Shown in pieces: positions 6,254 through 13,018 of a DNA stretch of 13,018 nt. The stretch is from CAZWZG01 sp964638245 (GTDB lineage: Bacteria > Pseudomonadota > Alphaproteobacteria > Rhodobacterales > Rhodobacteraceae): assembly GCA_964638245.1 (NCBI GenBank), contig CAZWZG010000084.1, positions 1 to 13,018 on the forward strand. The letters are read 5' to 3'. How positions within the stretch are numbered: position 1 is the stretch's first letter; each line of letters starts with the position of its first letter. Below the pieces are notes generated by a model. The model was not told the DNA's origin. It ran no database searches and saw only the letters and a list, made by a program, of their open reading frames with translations. Made by a program: the position numbers and the translations under genes.

Positions 6254-7136
6254 CATCGCGATCCTCGAAATGTTGGCTGCAAACGAAAAGTGCCTACTCC
6301 GTTGGTATCGAAGGCAAAGTGGACAGTTCTGCGCCAAGCCAGCGCCAACCAAATGGCCAGCGAGGAAACGAGTTGAGCACGTACAGCGCGACACTAGATC
6401 GGATCGAACACGGCGCAGAGCTGGCAACCGGGCAGGATCATGCGCTTTCATGCAGAAACCAGCGTCATCGGTCCGATGCACCGTCGCTTCCTCCTTCCCG
6501 ACGCCGCTGTCCCAAACTCTTCGCTGACCTCAAGCGCCGTGGCGTCAAGGCGACAGCCAATCTGTTCGACAATCTCCATGACCACGTGCCGCTCCCCAAA
6601 AAGCTTTGCCGACCTGCATCTGCCGATGGGTTGCCTGTGCATTGATTGAGCGCGACGGAAATACCGATTCCGTCGCGTGGAGCGCATGGAACACGCTTTC
6701 ATTCAAACAAAGTGTCCGCCTAACCTAATACGCGCCGTCAACAACGTAGGTTTAAAATGTCGGCCGTGGTTCTGGGACACATGCCTGAACTTCGTGCCAA
6801 AGCTCACCCTCGCTCGTGAGTGCAAGATGATGTCCCTGCGACAGGTCGCGGACCCGGATCGCGGTTTTGCACTTGGGTAGGTTCGCGGCAATGCCCTGGG
6901 GGGCCCGCCTTGGCGTAGATTTGTGGCAACTCCGGCGTATGTTCGTGCCTTACGCTTGTCCGACGCAAAGCAGACAAGGGCTTCATCGAATATGCCTTGT
7001 TTTTGGGCGCCTGCCTAAAGCCTTGCCTTATCGTCGGGCATCGACAAGGATGCGGCGTCTTTCGCGGCGGTGCGGGTTGCTCCCACTCCGGGCGGAGGGA
7101 AGAAAGAGCGTCGGTTCAACGACGTATGATCAACTT
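6254..7136. other. Long region without a convincing gene
   Basis: Short open frames occur on both strands, none with a ribosome site, a recognisable domain or consistent codon bias. The longest coding-looking piece is on the minus strand near 6448-6630 (VVMEIVEQIGCRLDATALEV), which could be a decayed fragment but matches nothing I know. Structural elements are a perfect 10-bp hairpin at 6651-6677, a GTGTCC/GGACAC inverted pair (6712-6717, 6775-6780), and a 5-bp hairpin CGTCG/CGACG (7109-7124) shortly before the next ribosome site. I see no tRNA and no known riboswitch. The promoter of the second transporter should be in the last 200 bases, but no clear -35/-10 pair stands out. Confidence 0.4.
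6651..6677. repeat. Perfect inverted repeat, 10-bp arms
   Basis: CGCGACGGAA (6651-6660) and TTCCGTCGCG (6668-6677) are exact reverse complements around a seven-base loop. No T-run follows on either strand. It may be a Rho-type or bidirectional terminator, or the end of a decayed element. Confidence 0.5.
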
Positions 7137-7141
7137 GGAGG
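7137..7141 (+). promoter_or_regulatory. Ribosome binding site fixing a TTG start
   Basis: GGAGG lies seven bases before the TTG at 7149, the first codon of a typical signal peptide. No in-frame ATG or GTG is available between here and the mature protein, so this site decides the start. An out-of-frame ATG at 7127 precedes it and reads into a short frame ending at 7188. Confidence 0.75.
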
Positions 7142-7148
7142 AAACCTC

Positions 7149-8150
7149 TTGTACACCCGTGCAATCACAGCTGCCGCGTTTGCCGTAACGGCCTCGTTCG
7201 CGCAGGCCCAGACCGACGTGCCGTTCGCGCTCGACTGGAAATTCGAAGGTCCATCCGCGGCTTACTTCGCCGCCATCGACAACGGCCACTTCGCCAATGA
7301 AGGCCTGAACGTCACCATCGAAGCCGGTTCCGGCTCGGTTCAGACGATCCCGAAAATCGCCACCGGAGCGTTCCCGATTGGCTTTGGTGACATCAACTCT
7401 GTCATCAAGTTTCTGGACCAGAACCCGGGTGCGCCCGTGACTGCCGTCATGATGATTTATGACAAGCCGCCCTTCGCAATCGTGGGCCGCAAGTCGCTTG
7501 GCGTGAGCGAACCAAAGGACCTTGAAGGCAAGATCCTCGGCGCGCCACCCCCAGATGGTGCATGGGCACAATGGCCTGTTTTTGTTGCCGAAACCGGAAT
7601 TGATGCCAGCACTGTAACGGTCGAACCAGTCGGCTTTCCAACGCGTGAGCCAATGCTCGCCGAAGGCAACGTCGCCGCGATCACCGGCTTCTCGTTCTCG
7701 TCTGTCGTCAACCTCAAGCGCCTTGGCGTGGCCGATGACGACATCACCAACATCCTGATGGCTGACCACGGGCTCGAGCTCTATGGCAACGCTATCCTCG
7801 TCAACACCGACTGGGCAGCCGAGAATGGTGAAACGATTGAAGCCTTCTTGCGTGCTGTCGCCGCAGGCTGGAAAGACGTCAAAGCCGATCCTGCAGCCGG
7901 TATCGCCAGCTTGATCGAGCGCAACCCGGCCGCGGATCCAGCTCTTGAGCAGGAACGCCTGCAGATGTCGATTGATCAGAACGTGGCGACCGATTGGGTC
8001 ATGGCCAACGGTATGGGCAACATCGACCCGGCCCGTATGGCAGCCGCCATCGAGCAGCTCGGTCAAACCTACGAGTTTCAGAATGACCCGACCCCGGAGG
8101 CGTACTTCACCGACGCCTATCTGCCGGATGGCGGGTTCATGCTGAACTAA
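7149..8150 (+). CDS. ABC transporter substrate-binding protein, NMT1/THI5-like, substrate unknown
   Basis: This 333-residue periplasmic binding protein belongs to a second importer with the ATPase and permease that follow. The start is TTG at 7149, supported by GGAGG and an immediate signal peptide (MYTRAITAAAFAVTASFAQA, cut near residue 20). The mature N-terminus, FALDWKFEGPSAAYFAAIDNG, has the pattern of the NMT1/THI5 and SsuA-like family, in which the region after 'DW' faces the ligand. VQTIPKIATGAFPIGFGDIN is the hinge-proximal segment usual in the group. Family members bind thiamine precursors, sulfonates, nitrate, hydantoins, riboflavin or other small organic molecules, so the family does not reveal the ligand here. 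Location 0.9 kb after the guanidine operon hints at a nitrogen compound, but this is weak. The gene ends before a strong hairpin with a T-run. Confidence 0.85.
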   Translation: MYTRAITAAAFAVTASFAQAQTDVPFALDWKFEGPSAAYFAAIDNGHFANEGLNVTIEAGSGSVQTIPKIATGAFPIGFGDINSVIKFLDQNPGAPVTAVMMIYDKPPFAIVGRKSLGVSEPKDLEGKILGAPPPDGAWAQWPVFVAETGIDASTVTVEPVGFPTREPMLAEGNVAAITGFSFSSVVNLKRLGVADDDITNILMADHGLELYGNAILVNTDWAAENGETIEAFLRAVAAGWKDVKADPAAGIASLIERNPAADPALEQERLQMSIDQNVATDWVMANGMGNIDPARMAAAIEQLGQTYEFQNDPTPEAYFTDAYLPDGGFMLN

Positions 8151-8155
8151 ATCTC

Positions 8156-8186
8156 AAAGGGCCGCGGCACACACCGCGGCCTTTTT
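8156..8186 (+). terminator. Rho-independent terminator/attenuator inside the second transporter operon
   Basis: GGCCGCGG (8160-8167) pairs with CCGCGGCC (8174-8181) around the loop CACACA. The stem is prolonged by A/G-T pairs into TTTTT (8182-8186). It starts six bases after the binding-protein stop and 15 bases before the ATPase start. Partial termination here would give more binding protein than membrane components, a common arrangement in ABC operons. Confidence 0.85.
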
Positions 8187-8200
8187 CCCAAGGGGGCGGG

Positions 8201-8986
8201 ATGAGCGAAAACCTTATTGATATCAAGGATGTGCGGCACGCCTACACGACGGCTGCGGGTCCTTTGCCGGTGCTGGACGGACTGAATGTTTCGGTGCCAG
8301 AGGGTGGCTTCGTGGCTGTCGTCGGTCCTTCTGGCTGTGGAAAGTCGACCCTGACACGCCTTGTTGCGGGCCTGATGAAACCCGATGCGGGCGAGGTTTG
8401 GCTCCACGGCGAGATCGTCAAATCCCCACGCTCGACCGTCGGCATGGCGTTCCAAAACCCCGTCCTTCTGGAATGGCGCACGATCCTCAAGAACGTGCTT
8501 TTGCCGCTAGAAATCGTGCCCCACAAGATGTCCAAGACCGAGGCCGAGGACCGTGCGCGGCATCTTCTTGACCTCGTGGGACTGTCCGGCTTCGAAGACA
8601 AACGTCCCTCGGAACTATCCGGTGGTATGCGCCAACGCGCCTCGCTCTGCCGGTCGCTTATTCACAAACCCGAGGTTCTGATCCTTGACGAGCCTTTTGG
8701 TGCGCTTGATGCGTTCACGCGCGAGGACCTCTGGCAAACGATGCACGCGCTCAAGGCCGAAGAGCCGTTCACTGGTGTGTTGATCACGCATGATCTTCGG
8801 GAATCTATTTTCCTTGCAGATCAGGTTGTTGTTCTGTCAGGCCGCCCTGCGCGCACCCAATACGTCCTGGACGTCGACGCCGAAGGTCCGCGTGTGATTG
8901 ACCAGCTTTACACCCCCAAAGCGGCCGAGCAGTTGAACATTCTACGTGAACAAATCGCCATCGCCCAAGGGCGAGAGGCGGCTTAG
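8201..8986 (+). CDS. ABC transporter ATP-binding protein (SsuB/TauB/NrtD-like)
   Basis: This 261-residue cytoplasmic ATPase drives the second importer. The motifs are complete: Walker A GPSGCGKST (42-50), Q-loop glutamine 85, signature LSGGMRQR (139-146), Walker B VLILDE (159-164), D-loop GALD and switch histidine 197 (ITHD). Length and the segment MAFQNPVLLEWRTILKNVLLPLE are typical of ATPases of nitrate/sulfonate/pyrimidine-type importers. The ATG at 8201 follows an AAGGGGG-type site closely. It is separated from its binding protein only by the T-run hairpin and ends 10 bases before the permease start, so the three genes form one unit with graded expression. Confidence 0.9.
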   Translation: MSENLIDIKDVRHAYTTAAGPLPVLDGLNVSVPEGGFVAVVGPSGCGKSTLTRLVAGLMKPDAGEVWLHGEIVKSPRSTVGMAFQNPVLLEWRTILKNVLLPLEIVPHKMSKTEAEDRARHLLDLVGLSGFEDKRPSELSGGMRQRASLCRSLIHKPEVLILDEPFGALDAFTREDLWQTMHALKAEEPFTGVLITHDLRESIFLADQVVVLSGRPARTQYVLDVDAEGPRVIDQLYTPKAAEQLNILREQIAIAQGREAA

Positions 8987-8996
8987 AGGAAATTCC

Positions 8997-9827
8997 ATGG
9001 CCTATGTTCCCGTCGACAAACCCGCGACCACAACGGCGCCAAAAGGCGCGTCTTGGATCAAGGTACTGACCAGCCGTGCCGTACTGGCGCCAATCATTGC
9101 CGTATTGATTTTCCTCGTGCTGTGGGAGCTTCTGGTGTGGGCCAACAACTGGCCCAATTACATAATGGCATCCCCGTCAGACCTTCCGGCGGCGTACACG
9201 CGCTTCTGGCCGCTGTTCGTCGAAGGTGCGTGGCAGACGCTTTGGCGCACGGTTCTGGGTCTGATCCTGGCCGTGATCGTGGGCGTTCTGATCGGGATGG
9301 TCATGGGGTTCAGCCGGATGATGCGAGATGCGCTGTATCCCCTTTTGGTGGGGTTCAATGCGATCCCAAAGGCCACCGTGGTGCCAATCATCGCGCTTCT
9401 CTTCGTCGGCCAGCACGATTTCAACACGGTCCTGATGGCCTTCATGATCTCGTTCTTCCCGATCGCGGTGTCTGTCTCGATCGGCCTATCGACGCTGGAG
9501 CCTGAGTATCGCGACATCCTGCGATCGCTGGGGGCCAGCCAGGCCACGATTTTCTGGAAAATTGCGCTGCCAAAGACGCTGCCGGAGTTTTTCGGGGCGC
9601 TCAAGGTCGCTGCGACATTGGCATTCATTGGCACCAACCTGATGGAAATCGTCAGCCCCCATGGGCGGGGACTGGGCGCGCTTTTTGACAGCGGCAAGAC
9701 CAACTCGGACTACCCGCTCATGTTTGCGGTTCTCATCGCGCTCGCGGTGCTGGGCATCGTGCTGTATTACGTCGTGGTTGCGCTGGAGAAGATCTTTGCT
9801 GGCTGGGCCGAGCGTCAGACGTCGTGA
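8997..9827 (+). CDS. ABC transporter permease of the second importer
   Basis: This 276-residue inner-membrane protein has about six transmembrane segments. The first is APIIAVLIFLVLWELLVWA, after a 35-residue polar leader rich in Thr, Lys and Pro. Others include VLGLILAVIVGVLIGMVMG and LMFAVLIALAVLGIVLYYVVVAL. The EAA motif for docking to the ATPase reads LRSLGASQATIFWKIALPKTLP. AGAGGA (8985-8990) overlaps the ATPase stop and lies six bases before the ATG. An earlier in-frame ATG-like extension into the ATPase gene is not needed. Family is certain; substrate follows from the binding protein and is unknown. Confidence 0.88.
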   Translation: MAYVPVDKPATTTAPKGASWIKVLTSRAVLAPIIAVLIFLVLWELLVWANNWPNYIMASPSDLPAAYTRFWPLFVEGAWQTLWRTVLGLILAVIVGVLIGMVMGFSRMMRDALYPLLVGFNAIPKATVVPIIALLFVGQHDFNTVLMAFMISFFPIAVSVSIGLSTLEPEYRDILRSLGASQATIFWKIALPKTLPEFFGALKVAATLAFIGTNLMEIVSPHGRGLGALFDSGKTNSDYPLMFAVLIALAVLGIVLYYVVVALEKIFAGWAERQTS

Positions 9828-9857
9828 TCGCAAGACCACACTGATCCAATGCGGGCG

Positions 9858-9886
9858 CTTGCGAATCCGCGTTGAAGTCCCTAGAT
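9858..9886 (+). promoter_or_regulatory. Probable sigma-70-type promoter of the SRP RNA
   Basis: CTTGCG (9858-9863), a 17-base spacer and CTAGAT (9881-9886) place transcription start at about 9895, which is where the SRP RNA helix begins. The match to consensus is partial, but the geometry fits well. Confidence 0.5.
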
Positions 9887-9894
9887 CAGGCATC

Positions 9895-9987
9895 GAGAGG
9901 TTGGCGCGGGCGAGCGCCTCGCCAACCCGGTCAGGTCCGGAAGGAAGCAGCCGTAACGAGCCCCGCTTGGGTCGTTGTCAGCCTCTC
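9895..9987 (+). ncRNA. ffs: Signal recognition particle 4.5S RNA, small bacterial type
   Basis: The hallmark apical region is complete: GGTCAGGTCCGGAAGGAAGC with AGCCGTAACGA, containing the GGAA tetraloop and the internal loop bound by Ffh, and GGTCGTT on the return side. The terminal helix pairs GAGAGG (9895-9900) with CCTCTC (9982-9987). The length of about 93-97 bases is that of the short SRP RNA found in Gram-negative bacteria. The RNA forms the ribonucleoprotein with Ffh that targets nascent membrane proteins to FtsY and SecYEG. The ends are set by helix closure and may be off by a few bases. The 3' end meets the stop codon of the convergent membrane-protein gene. Confidence 0.95.
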
Positions 9988-10318
9988 ACCCACCAACCCA
10001 CAATGCATACGCAATAGCAGCGCCGATCCCGGCGATCACAAGGCCGGTGATCACCAGTGGAATGCTTGCAGCGCGTCGCAGTCCGTCAGACCCGGAAAGA
10101 GAGCGGGACACGCCAAAGGCCGCGAGCGCAAGGATCGCCGCGACCCCTTGCCAGCCAAAGAACAGGCCGACGCGGTTGATGCCGCGCGTGAACCCATCGC
10201 CTGTTGGTTCGGTGGTCATGAAAAGAAAGAACGAAAGTCCAAAGGCCAAGGCCCACATTGCAACAAGAGCGACGACCGCCATCCGGCGGCCATCGCCTTG
10301 TGTGGGATCATCAGCCAA
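9986..10318 (-). CDS. Small membrane protein with three predicted helices, unknown function
   Basis: The frame encodes 110 residues from a TTG start at 10318, or 98 from an ATG at 10282. The TTG is favoured by GGAG (10326-10329) seven bases before it and by overlap with the stop of the ankyrin gene, which suggests translational coupling; the ATG has no good site. Three hydrophobic stretches are visible: AVVALVAMWALAFGLSFFLF, GWQGVAAILALAAFG and IPLVITGLVIAGIGAAIAYAL. A loop of polar, charged residues (TTEPTGDGFTRGINR) lies between the first two. I do not recognise a family. The gene ends at TGA opposite the last bases of the SRP RNA on the other strand. A still longer frame upstream to 10435 lies inside the ankyrin gene and is not believed. 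Confidence 0.65.
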   Translation of the reverse strand: MADDPTQGDGRRMAVVALVAMWALAFGLSFFLFMTTEPTGDGFTRGINRVGLFFGWQGVAAILALAAFGVSRSLSGSDGLRRAASIPLVITGLVIAGIGAAIAYALWVGG

Positions 10319-11846
10319 TCCCGTGCTCCACAACCTGTCCCGGATGCGCCTCGGCCCAATCGGCGAGAAACGCGGCCATGTCTGGATCACCGGCAAACCG
10401 GATTGCGGGGCGCGGCAACGCAACCCCTTCTTCAAGAGCCAATCTGGCGCAAGCTATATGGTCGCGCGACGAACGCGCCGGGCAGTTTTCAGAACCGTGG
10501 ATCACCGTACTGAGCAACGTCCCGCCGTATCCGTTGATGTGCCCAAGATCTGGCTTTTGACCCAATAGATACTCCATCTGATCAGGCAATCCTTCCCAAC
10601 CGGCGATTTGAACAGGTGTCATCGACATATTGTCTGGACGATCCCATTCGATGCCGATTGAGACAAGCCGTTTGGCAAACTCGAACTTCGAAGGATCCAC
10701 GATGACGGCCCGCAACAGGTTGCGCAATTCGTCCGGCAGCTTCGCAGGATCAATGAATTGCCCCGCCGGAACCGGACCATCCGCAGCCGCCGCAACCAAC
10801 GCGATCTCTTCAGGGAGCGTCGTATCCGCACCGGCATCCGCCAAGGCCTTGGCCGCGTCCAGACTGCCAAAGCTACGCGCCATGGCGTAGGGCGTGATCC
10901 CTTGATAGCACGCCTCGATGTCCGCACCTGCGGCGACAAGGATCTCGATCATTCGGGCGTCATTGCCGCGCCGCGCCGCCTGATGCAGGGCCGAGACGAC
11001 TTCAGGCGGCTGACCCGAAGGATGATCTGCGATGCCATCGTTAGGATCGGCGCCTGCAGCCAGCAATTTCTCGACCGCGACGTGATCGTTGAAATCCATC
11101 GCCCGCAAAAGTGCGTTGGTCCCGGTGGGATCGGCACCATGGGCAATCAACATGTCCAAACCGTCGTGATGCCCAAGTTCGGTCGCGTGATAAAGCGACT
11201 CGTTGTCATTGGGGTTCGCGCCGTGTTCCAGCAACCAACGCGCCAGCGGCATGTTGTCGGCATGGCCCAACGCGCCATACAGAGCGGACAGGAGATGCGT
11301 ATCGCCTTCCTCATAGGGATAGCCGTCGTTCACATCCGCGCCATGGGCCAACAGCATCTCGGCAATGCCAAGCATTTCGCCTTCAAGCTCGGGGCGCGCT
11401 TTGAGCCATCGCGAAAACGCCAGATGCAGGATCGGCGATCGCAGCCCCTCTGGTCGTGTCGCGAGCGTCGGATCAGCTTGCAATGCCTGCTCAACCGCAG
11501 CGCGGTCAAAAAGCGATACCTGCGCCCAGAACTGACCCTCGGGCAGCGTCGGGTCCTCGTCGAGCAATCGTTCGATCACCCAGGTTTGGCCGTGATAGAT
11601 CGCCATCTTGAGGCGCTGAAGACGTTCGGCGCGATCCATGCCGCTCATCTCGACGGCGAACTTCAGTTTCGGCCAGCTTTCAAAACCGGCCTCGCGCGCG
11701 ACCACGTGCAGCGCCTGGGCGTGTTTCAGTTCAGCGATGTCAGGTAGGACGGCCTGCGTGCGCGCTTTTGCGCTCGCTTCGCCATTTGCGAACGCTTTCT
11801 TCAAAGCCTTCGCCTCACCGCGCAATCGTTCGGGGTTCAATGTCAT
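10311..11846 (-). CDS. Ankyrin-repeat protein
   Basis: The protein has 511 residues, starting at ATG 11846 with GGAGG six bases upstream on the minus strand. The N-terminal 70 residues are a charged helical section ending in HVVAREAGFESWPKLKFAVE, a motif often found ahead of ankyrin repeats in bacterial proteins of this type. From about residue 165 there are repeated helix-turn units with the ankyrin pattern: MLLAHGADVND, WLLEHGANPND, MLIAHGADPTG, KLLAAGADPND, ILVAAGADIEA and ALADAGADTTL, followed by weaker units. No signal peptide, membrane segment or catalytic domain is visible, so it is probably a cytoplasmic protein-binding scaffold. Partners and function cannot be told from sequence. The downstream three-helix membrane protein overlaps its end by eight bases and is the most likely associate. 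The large plus-strand frame opposite it is a shadow. Confidence 0.85.
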   Translation of the reverse strand: MTLNPERLRGEAKALKKAFANGEASAKARTQAVLPDIAELKHAQALHVVAREAGFESWPKLKFAVEMSGMDRAERLQRLKMAIYHGQTWVIERLLDEDPTLPEGQFWAQVSLFDRAAVEQALQADPTLATRPEGLRSPILHLAFSRWLKARPELEGEMLGIAEMLLAHGADVNDGYPYEEGDTHLLSALYGALGHADNMPLARWLLEHGANPNDNESLYHATELGHHDGLDMLIAHGADPTGTNALLRAMDFNDHVAVEKLLAAGADPNDGIADHPSGQPPEVVSALHQAARRGNDARMIEILVAAGADIEACYQGITPYAMARSFGSLDAAKALADAGADTTLPEEIALVAAAADGPVPAGQFIDPAKLPDELRNLLRAVIVDPSKFEFAKRLVSIGIEWDRPDNMSMTPVQIAGWEGLPDQMEYLLGQKPDLGHINGYGGTLLSTVIHGSENCPARSSRDHIACARLALEEGVALPRPAIRFAGDPDMAAFLADWAEAHPGQVVEHGIG

Positions 11847-11994
11847 CGGGTCCCTCCGTCAAAGCCCGATGGTCCGCTGGACGGGCTGGAGATCACCGTA
11901 GGGTGTCAATCCAATTGAAAGGGCGCTGATACAGCTTTCCGCGGACCCGGATGCCGCCCTCGCCGGCGTGTTGACCTTATCTTGCACCCAAAAC

Positions 11995-12012
11995 CGGAAC
12001 AAGCTTGTTCCG
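11995..12012. promoter_or_regulatory. Perfect 18-bp palindrome, possible operator
   Basis: CGGAACAAGCTTGTTCCG is an exact palindrome, 26 bases before the DUF202 gene start and downstream of a TTGACC (11971-11976) that resembles a -35 element. Its half-sites GAAC/GTTC are six bases apart, which does not fit the alphaproteobacterial LexA box (GTTC-N7-GTTC). It could be an operator or part of a hairpin in the leader. Confidence 0.35.
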
Positions 12013-12038
12013 CAAACATCCACGTGGGACACCGCTTT

Positions 12039-12488
12039 ATGAGCCAAGACAGCGATGACCAAAAAGAAATGGCCCAGCGCCGCACCGATTGGGCCGAAGA
12101 CCGGACCCTATTGGCCAATGAGCGCACATTCAGCGGTTGGATGGGAACCGGTCTTCGCACCGATTGGGCCGAAGACCGGACCCTATTGGCCAATGAGCGC
12201 ACATTCAGCGGTTGGATGGGAACCGGTCTTGGCGCCGTTGGCGTGGCGATCGGCCTCAAAGCCGTTTTCGGAGCTTTCGAGCCGACATGGGTCGCAAAAG
12301 CCATCGCCAGCCTGTTTCTTGGTATCGCAATCTACATCTATTGGGCGGCCTGCAAAAGTGCCGCCAAGGCCCGCGAACGGCTTCGGTCGTCGGACGCAGA
12401 AGCCCAAAGCGGACGTTCGTTTTTCCGCCTCGCCCTGTTCATGACCATCGCCACCATCGGCGTCGGCGCCGTGCTCTGGTCGCTCTAG
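12039..12488 (+). CDS. DUF202-type membrane protein with internal tandem duplication
   Basis: The protein has 149 residues and, in its normal form, would have 124. The N-terminus carries the DUF202/YidH signature, here RTDWAEDRTLLANERTF then GWMGTGL, which in the family leads into the first helix; this block occurs twice in a row. Three transmembrane segments follow: GLGAVGVAIGLKAVFGAF, AKAIASLFLGIAIYIYWAAC and FFRLALFMTIATIGVGAVLWSL. Family members are small inner-membrane proteins of unclear function, about 100-130 residues long. The ribosome site before the ATG at 12039 is weak. In this copy the first helix of the duplicated unit is missing, so the extra 25 residues only lengthen the cytoplasmic or interfacial N-terminal segment. 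The frame is intact and the product may still fold. dnaX begins 61 bases downstream. Confidence 0.82.
   Translation: MSQDSDDQKEMAQRRTDWAEDRTLLANERTFSGWMGTGLRTDWAEDRTLLANERTFSGWMGTGLGAVGVAIGLKAVFGAFEPTWVAKAIASLFLGIAIYIYWAACKSAAKARERLRSSDAEAQSGRSFFRLALFMTIATIGVGAVLWSL
12081..12230 (+). repeat. Exact 75-bp tandem duplication within the DUF202 gene
   Basis: Bases 12081-12155 and 12156-12230 are identical by eye over the full 75 bases, without a gap. The unit is 25 codons, so the frame is preserved. The absence of any synonymous change points to a very recent event, or to an assembly artefact. Confidence 0.95.
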
Positions 12489-12549
12489 GGGCGGTTGTGG
12501 CGCGCCGCTCCAGCGCCTAGTCTCGAAAGGTCGACAAAGCGGGGAATCG

Positions 12550-13018
12550 ATGAGCGAGGCCAAGGCAGGCGAATATCAGGTGCTGGCGCGGAAATACCGC
12601 CCGGAGACCTTTGCCGACATGATCGGACAAGATGCCATGGTTCGCACGCTTGAAAACGCGTTCGAAGCGGATCGCATCGCGCAGGCTTTCATCATGACGG
12701 GCATTCGCGGAACGGGGAAAACCACGACGGCGCGGATCATTGCCAAGGGAATGAATTGTGTCGGCCCTGACGGGAACGGCGGCCCCACGACCTCCCCTTG
12801 TGGCGTTTGCGCCAACTGCACGGCGATTGCCGAAGGCGCGCATATGGACGTGCTGGAAATGGATGGCGCCAGCCAGACCCGCGTCGACGACATCCGCGAC
12901 AACGTCCTTAGTTCAGTGCAATACGCGCCCAACTCTGCACGCTTCAAAGTTTATATCATCGACGAAGTGCACATGTTGTCTACGAGCGCGTTTAATGCGC
13001 TCTTGAAGACGCTGGAAG
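12550..13018 (+). CDS. dnaX: DNA polymerase III subunit gamma/tau, N-terminal part (3' truncated by window)
   Basis: The frame opens at ATG 12550 after a modest GGGGAA site and runs off the window end with 156 residues visible. DnaX is the clamp-loader ATPase that loads the beta clamp and holds the replisome together. The start VLARKYRPETFADMIGQ is diagnostic. Walker A is GIRGTGKTT (51-59), four zinc ligands are Cys70, Cys84, Cys87 and Cys90, and Walker B is VYIIDEVHML with Asp138 and Glu139. A polar insert (GPDGNGGPTTS) between the first and second Cys is of a kind common in alphaproteobacteria. The beginning ahead of VLARKYRP is a short polar extension. Whether this gene makes both gamma and tau by frameshifting cannot be judged, as that region lies beyond the window. 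Confidence 0.96.
   Translation, partial: MSEAKAGEYQVLARKYRPETFADMIGQDAMVRTLENAFEADRIAQAFIMTGIRGTGKTTTARIIAKGMNCVGPDGNGGPTTSPCGVCANCTAIAEGAHMDVLEMDGASQTRVDDIRDNVLSSVQYAPNSARFKVYIIDEVHMLSTSAFNALLKTLE

Noticed and set aside
6448..6702. Minus-strand 84-residue frame as a regulator fragment
   Set aside because: Part of it looks protein-like, but there is no ribosome site, no recognisable motif and no continuation, so it is not called as a gene.
7041..7136. Second guanidine riboswitch (class II or III) or TPP riboswitch before the second transporter
   Set aside because: No ACGR-loop hairpin pair and no TPP consensus (CUGAGA with its partner blocks) was found; only a plain 5-bp hairpin is present.
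7116..8066. 316-residue minus-strand frame opposite the second binding protein
   Set aside because: Shadow frame; the plus strand encodes a clear signal peptide and binding-protein fold.
10758..11747. 329-residue plus-strand frame opposite the ankyrin gene
   Set aside because: The ankyrin repeats on the minus strand are unmistakable, and the plus frame has no ribosome site or domain.
11995..12012. LexA/SOS box
   Set aside because: Alphaproteobacterial LexA sites are GTTC-N7-GTTC direct repeats; this is an inverted repeat with a six-base gap.

Overview
The window looks like a chromosomal segment of an alphaproteobacterium, most probably a Rhodobacterales (Roseobacter/Rhodobacter-like) species. 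The evidence is high GC, GGAGG-type ribosome sites, the small SRP RNA lying near dnaX, and the overall character of the proteins. No taxonomic search was run.

Layout from left to right. (a) 2-1117 (+) is the 3' end of cpdB, a periplasmic cyclic-nucleotide phosphodiesterase/nucleotidase, followed by a strong hairpin. (b) 1495-6219 (+) is a guanidine-response operon. A recognisable guanidine-I (ykkC) riboswitch precedes a three-part ABC importer (binding protein, permease, ATPase), an agmatinase-family enzyme that best fits the Ni2+-dependent guanidine hydrolase GdmH, and a 149-residue protein whose first 34 residues include 16 histidines. Nothing resembling the HypA/HypB-type nickel chaperones (GhaA/GhaB) described with GdmH in cyanobacteria is present, so the His-rich protein is the natural candidate for the nickel partner. 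A GC-rich repeat sits inside the operon between permease and ATPase. (c) 6220-7148 has no convincing gene, only hairpins. (d) 7149-9827 (+) is a second ABC importer (NMT1/THI5-like binding protein with a TTG start, an internal terminator/attenuator, ATPase, permease) of unknown substrate. (e) About 9895-9987 (+) is the 4.5S SRP RNA (ffs). (f) 9986-11846 (-) holds two overlapping genes on the other strand: a large ankyrin-repeat protein and a small three-helix membrane protein. (g) 12039-12488 (+) is a DUF202-type membrane protein carrying an exact in-frame 75-bp tandem duplication. (h) 12550-end (+) is the start of dnaX.

The functional centre is region (b). Guanidine is sensed by the leader RNA, would be imported by the ABC system and hydrolysed to urea and ammonia by the GdmH-like enzyme, with nickel plausibly held or delivered by the His-rich protein. 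The second importer may serve another nitrogen compound, but nothing in the sequence proves that.
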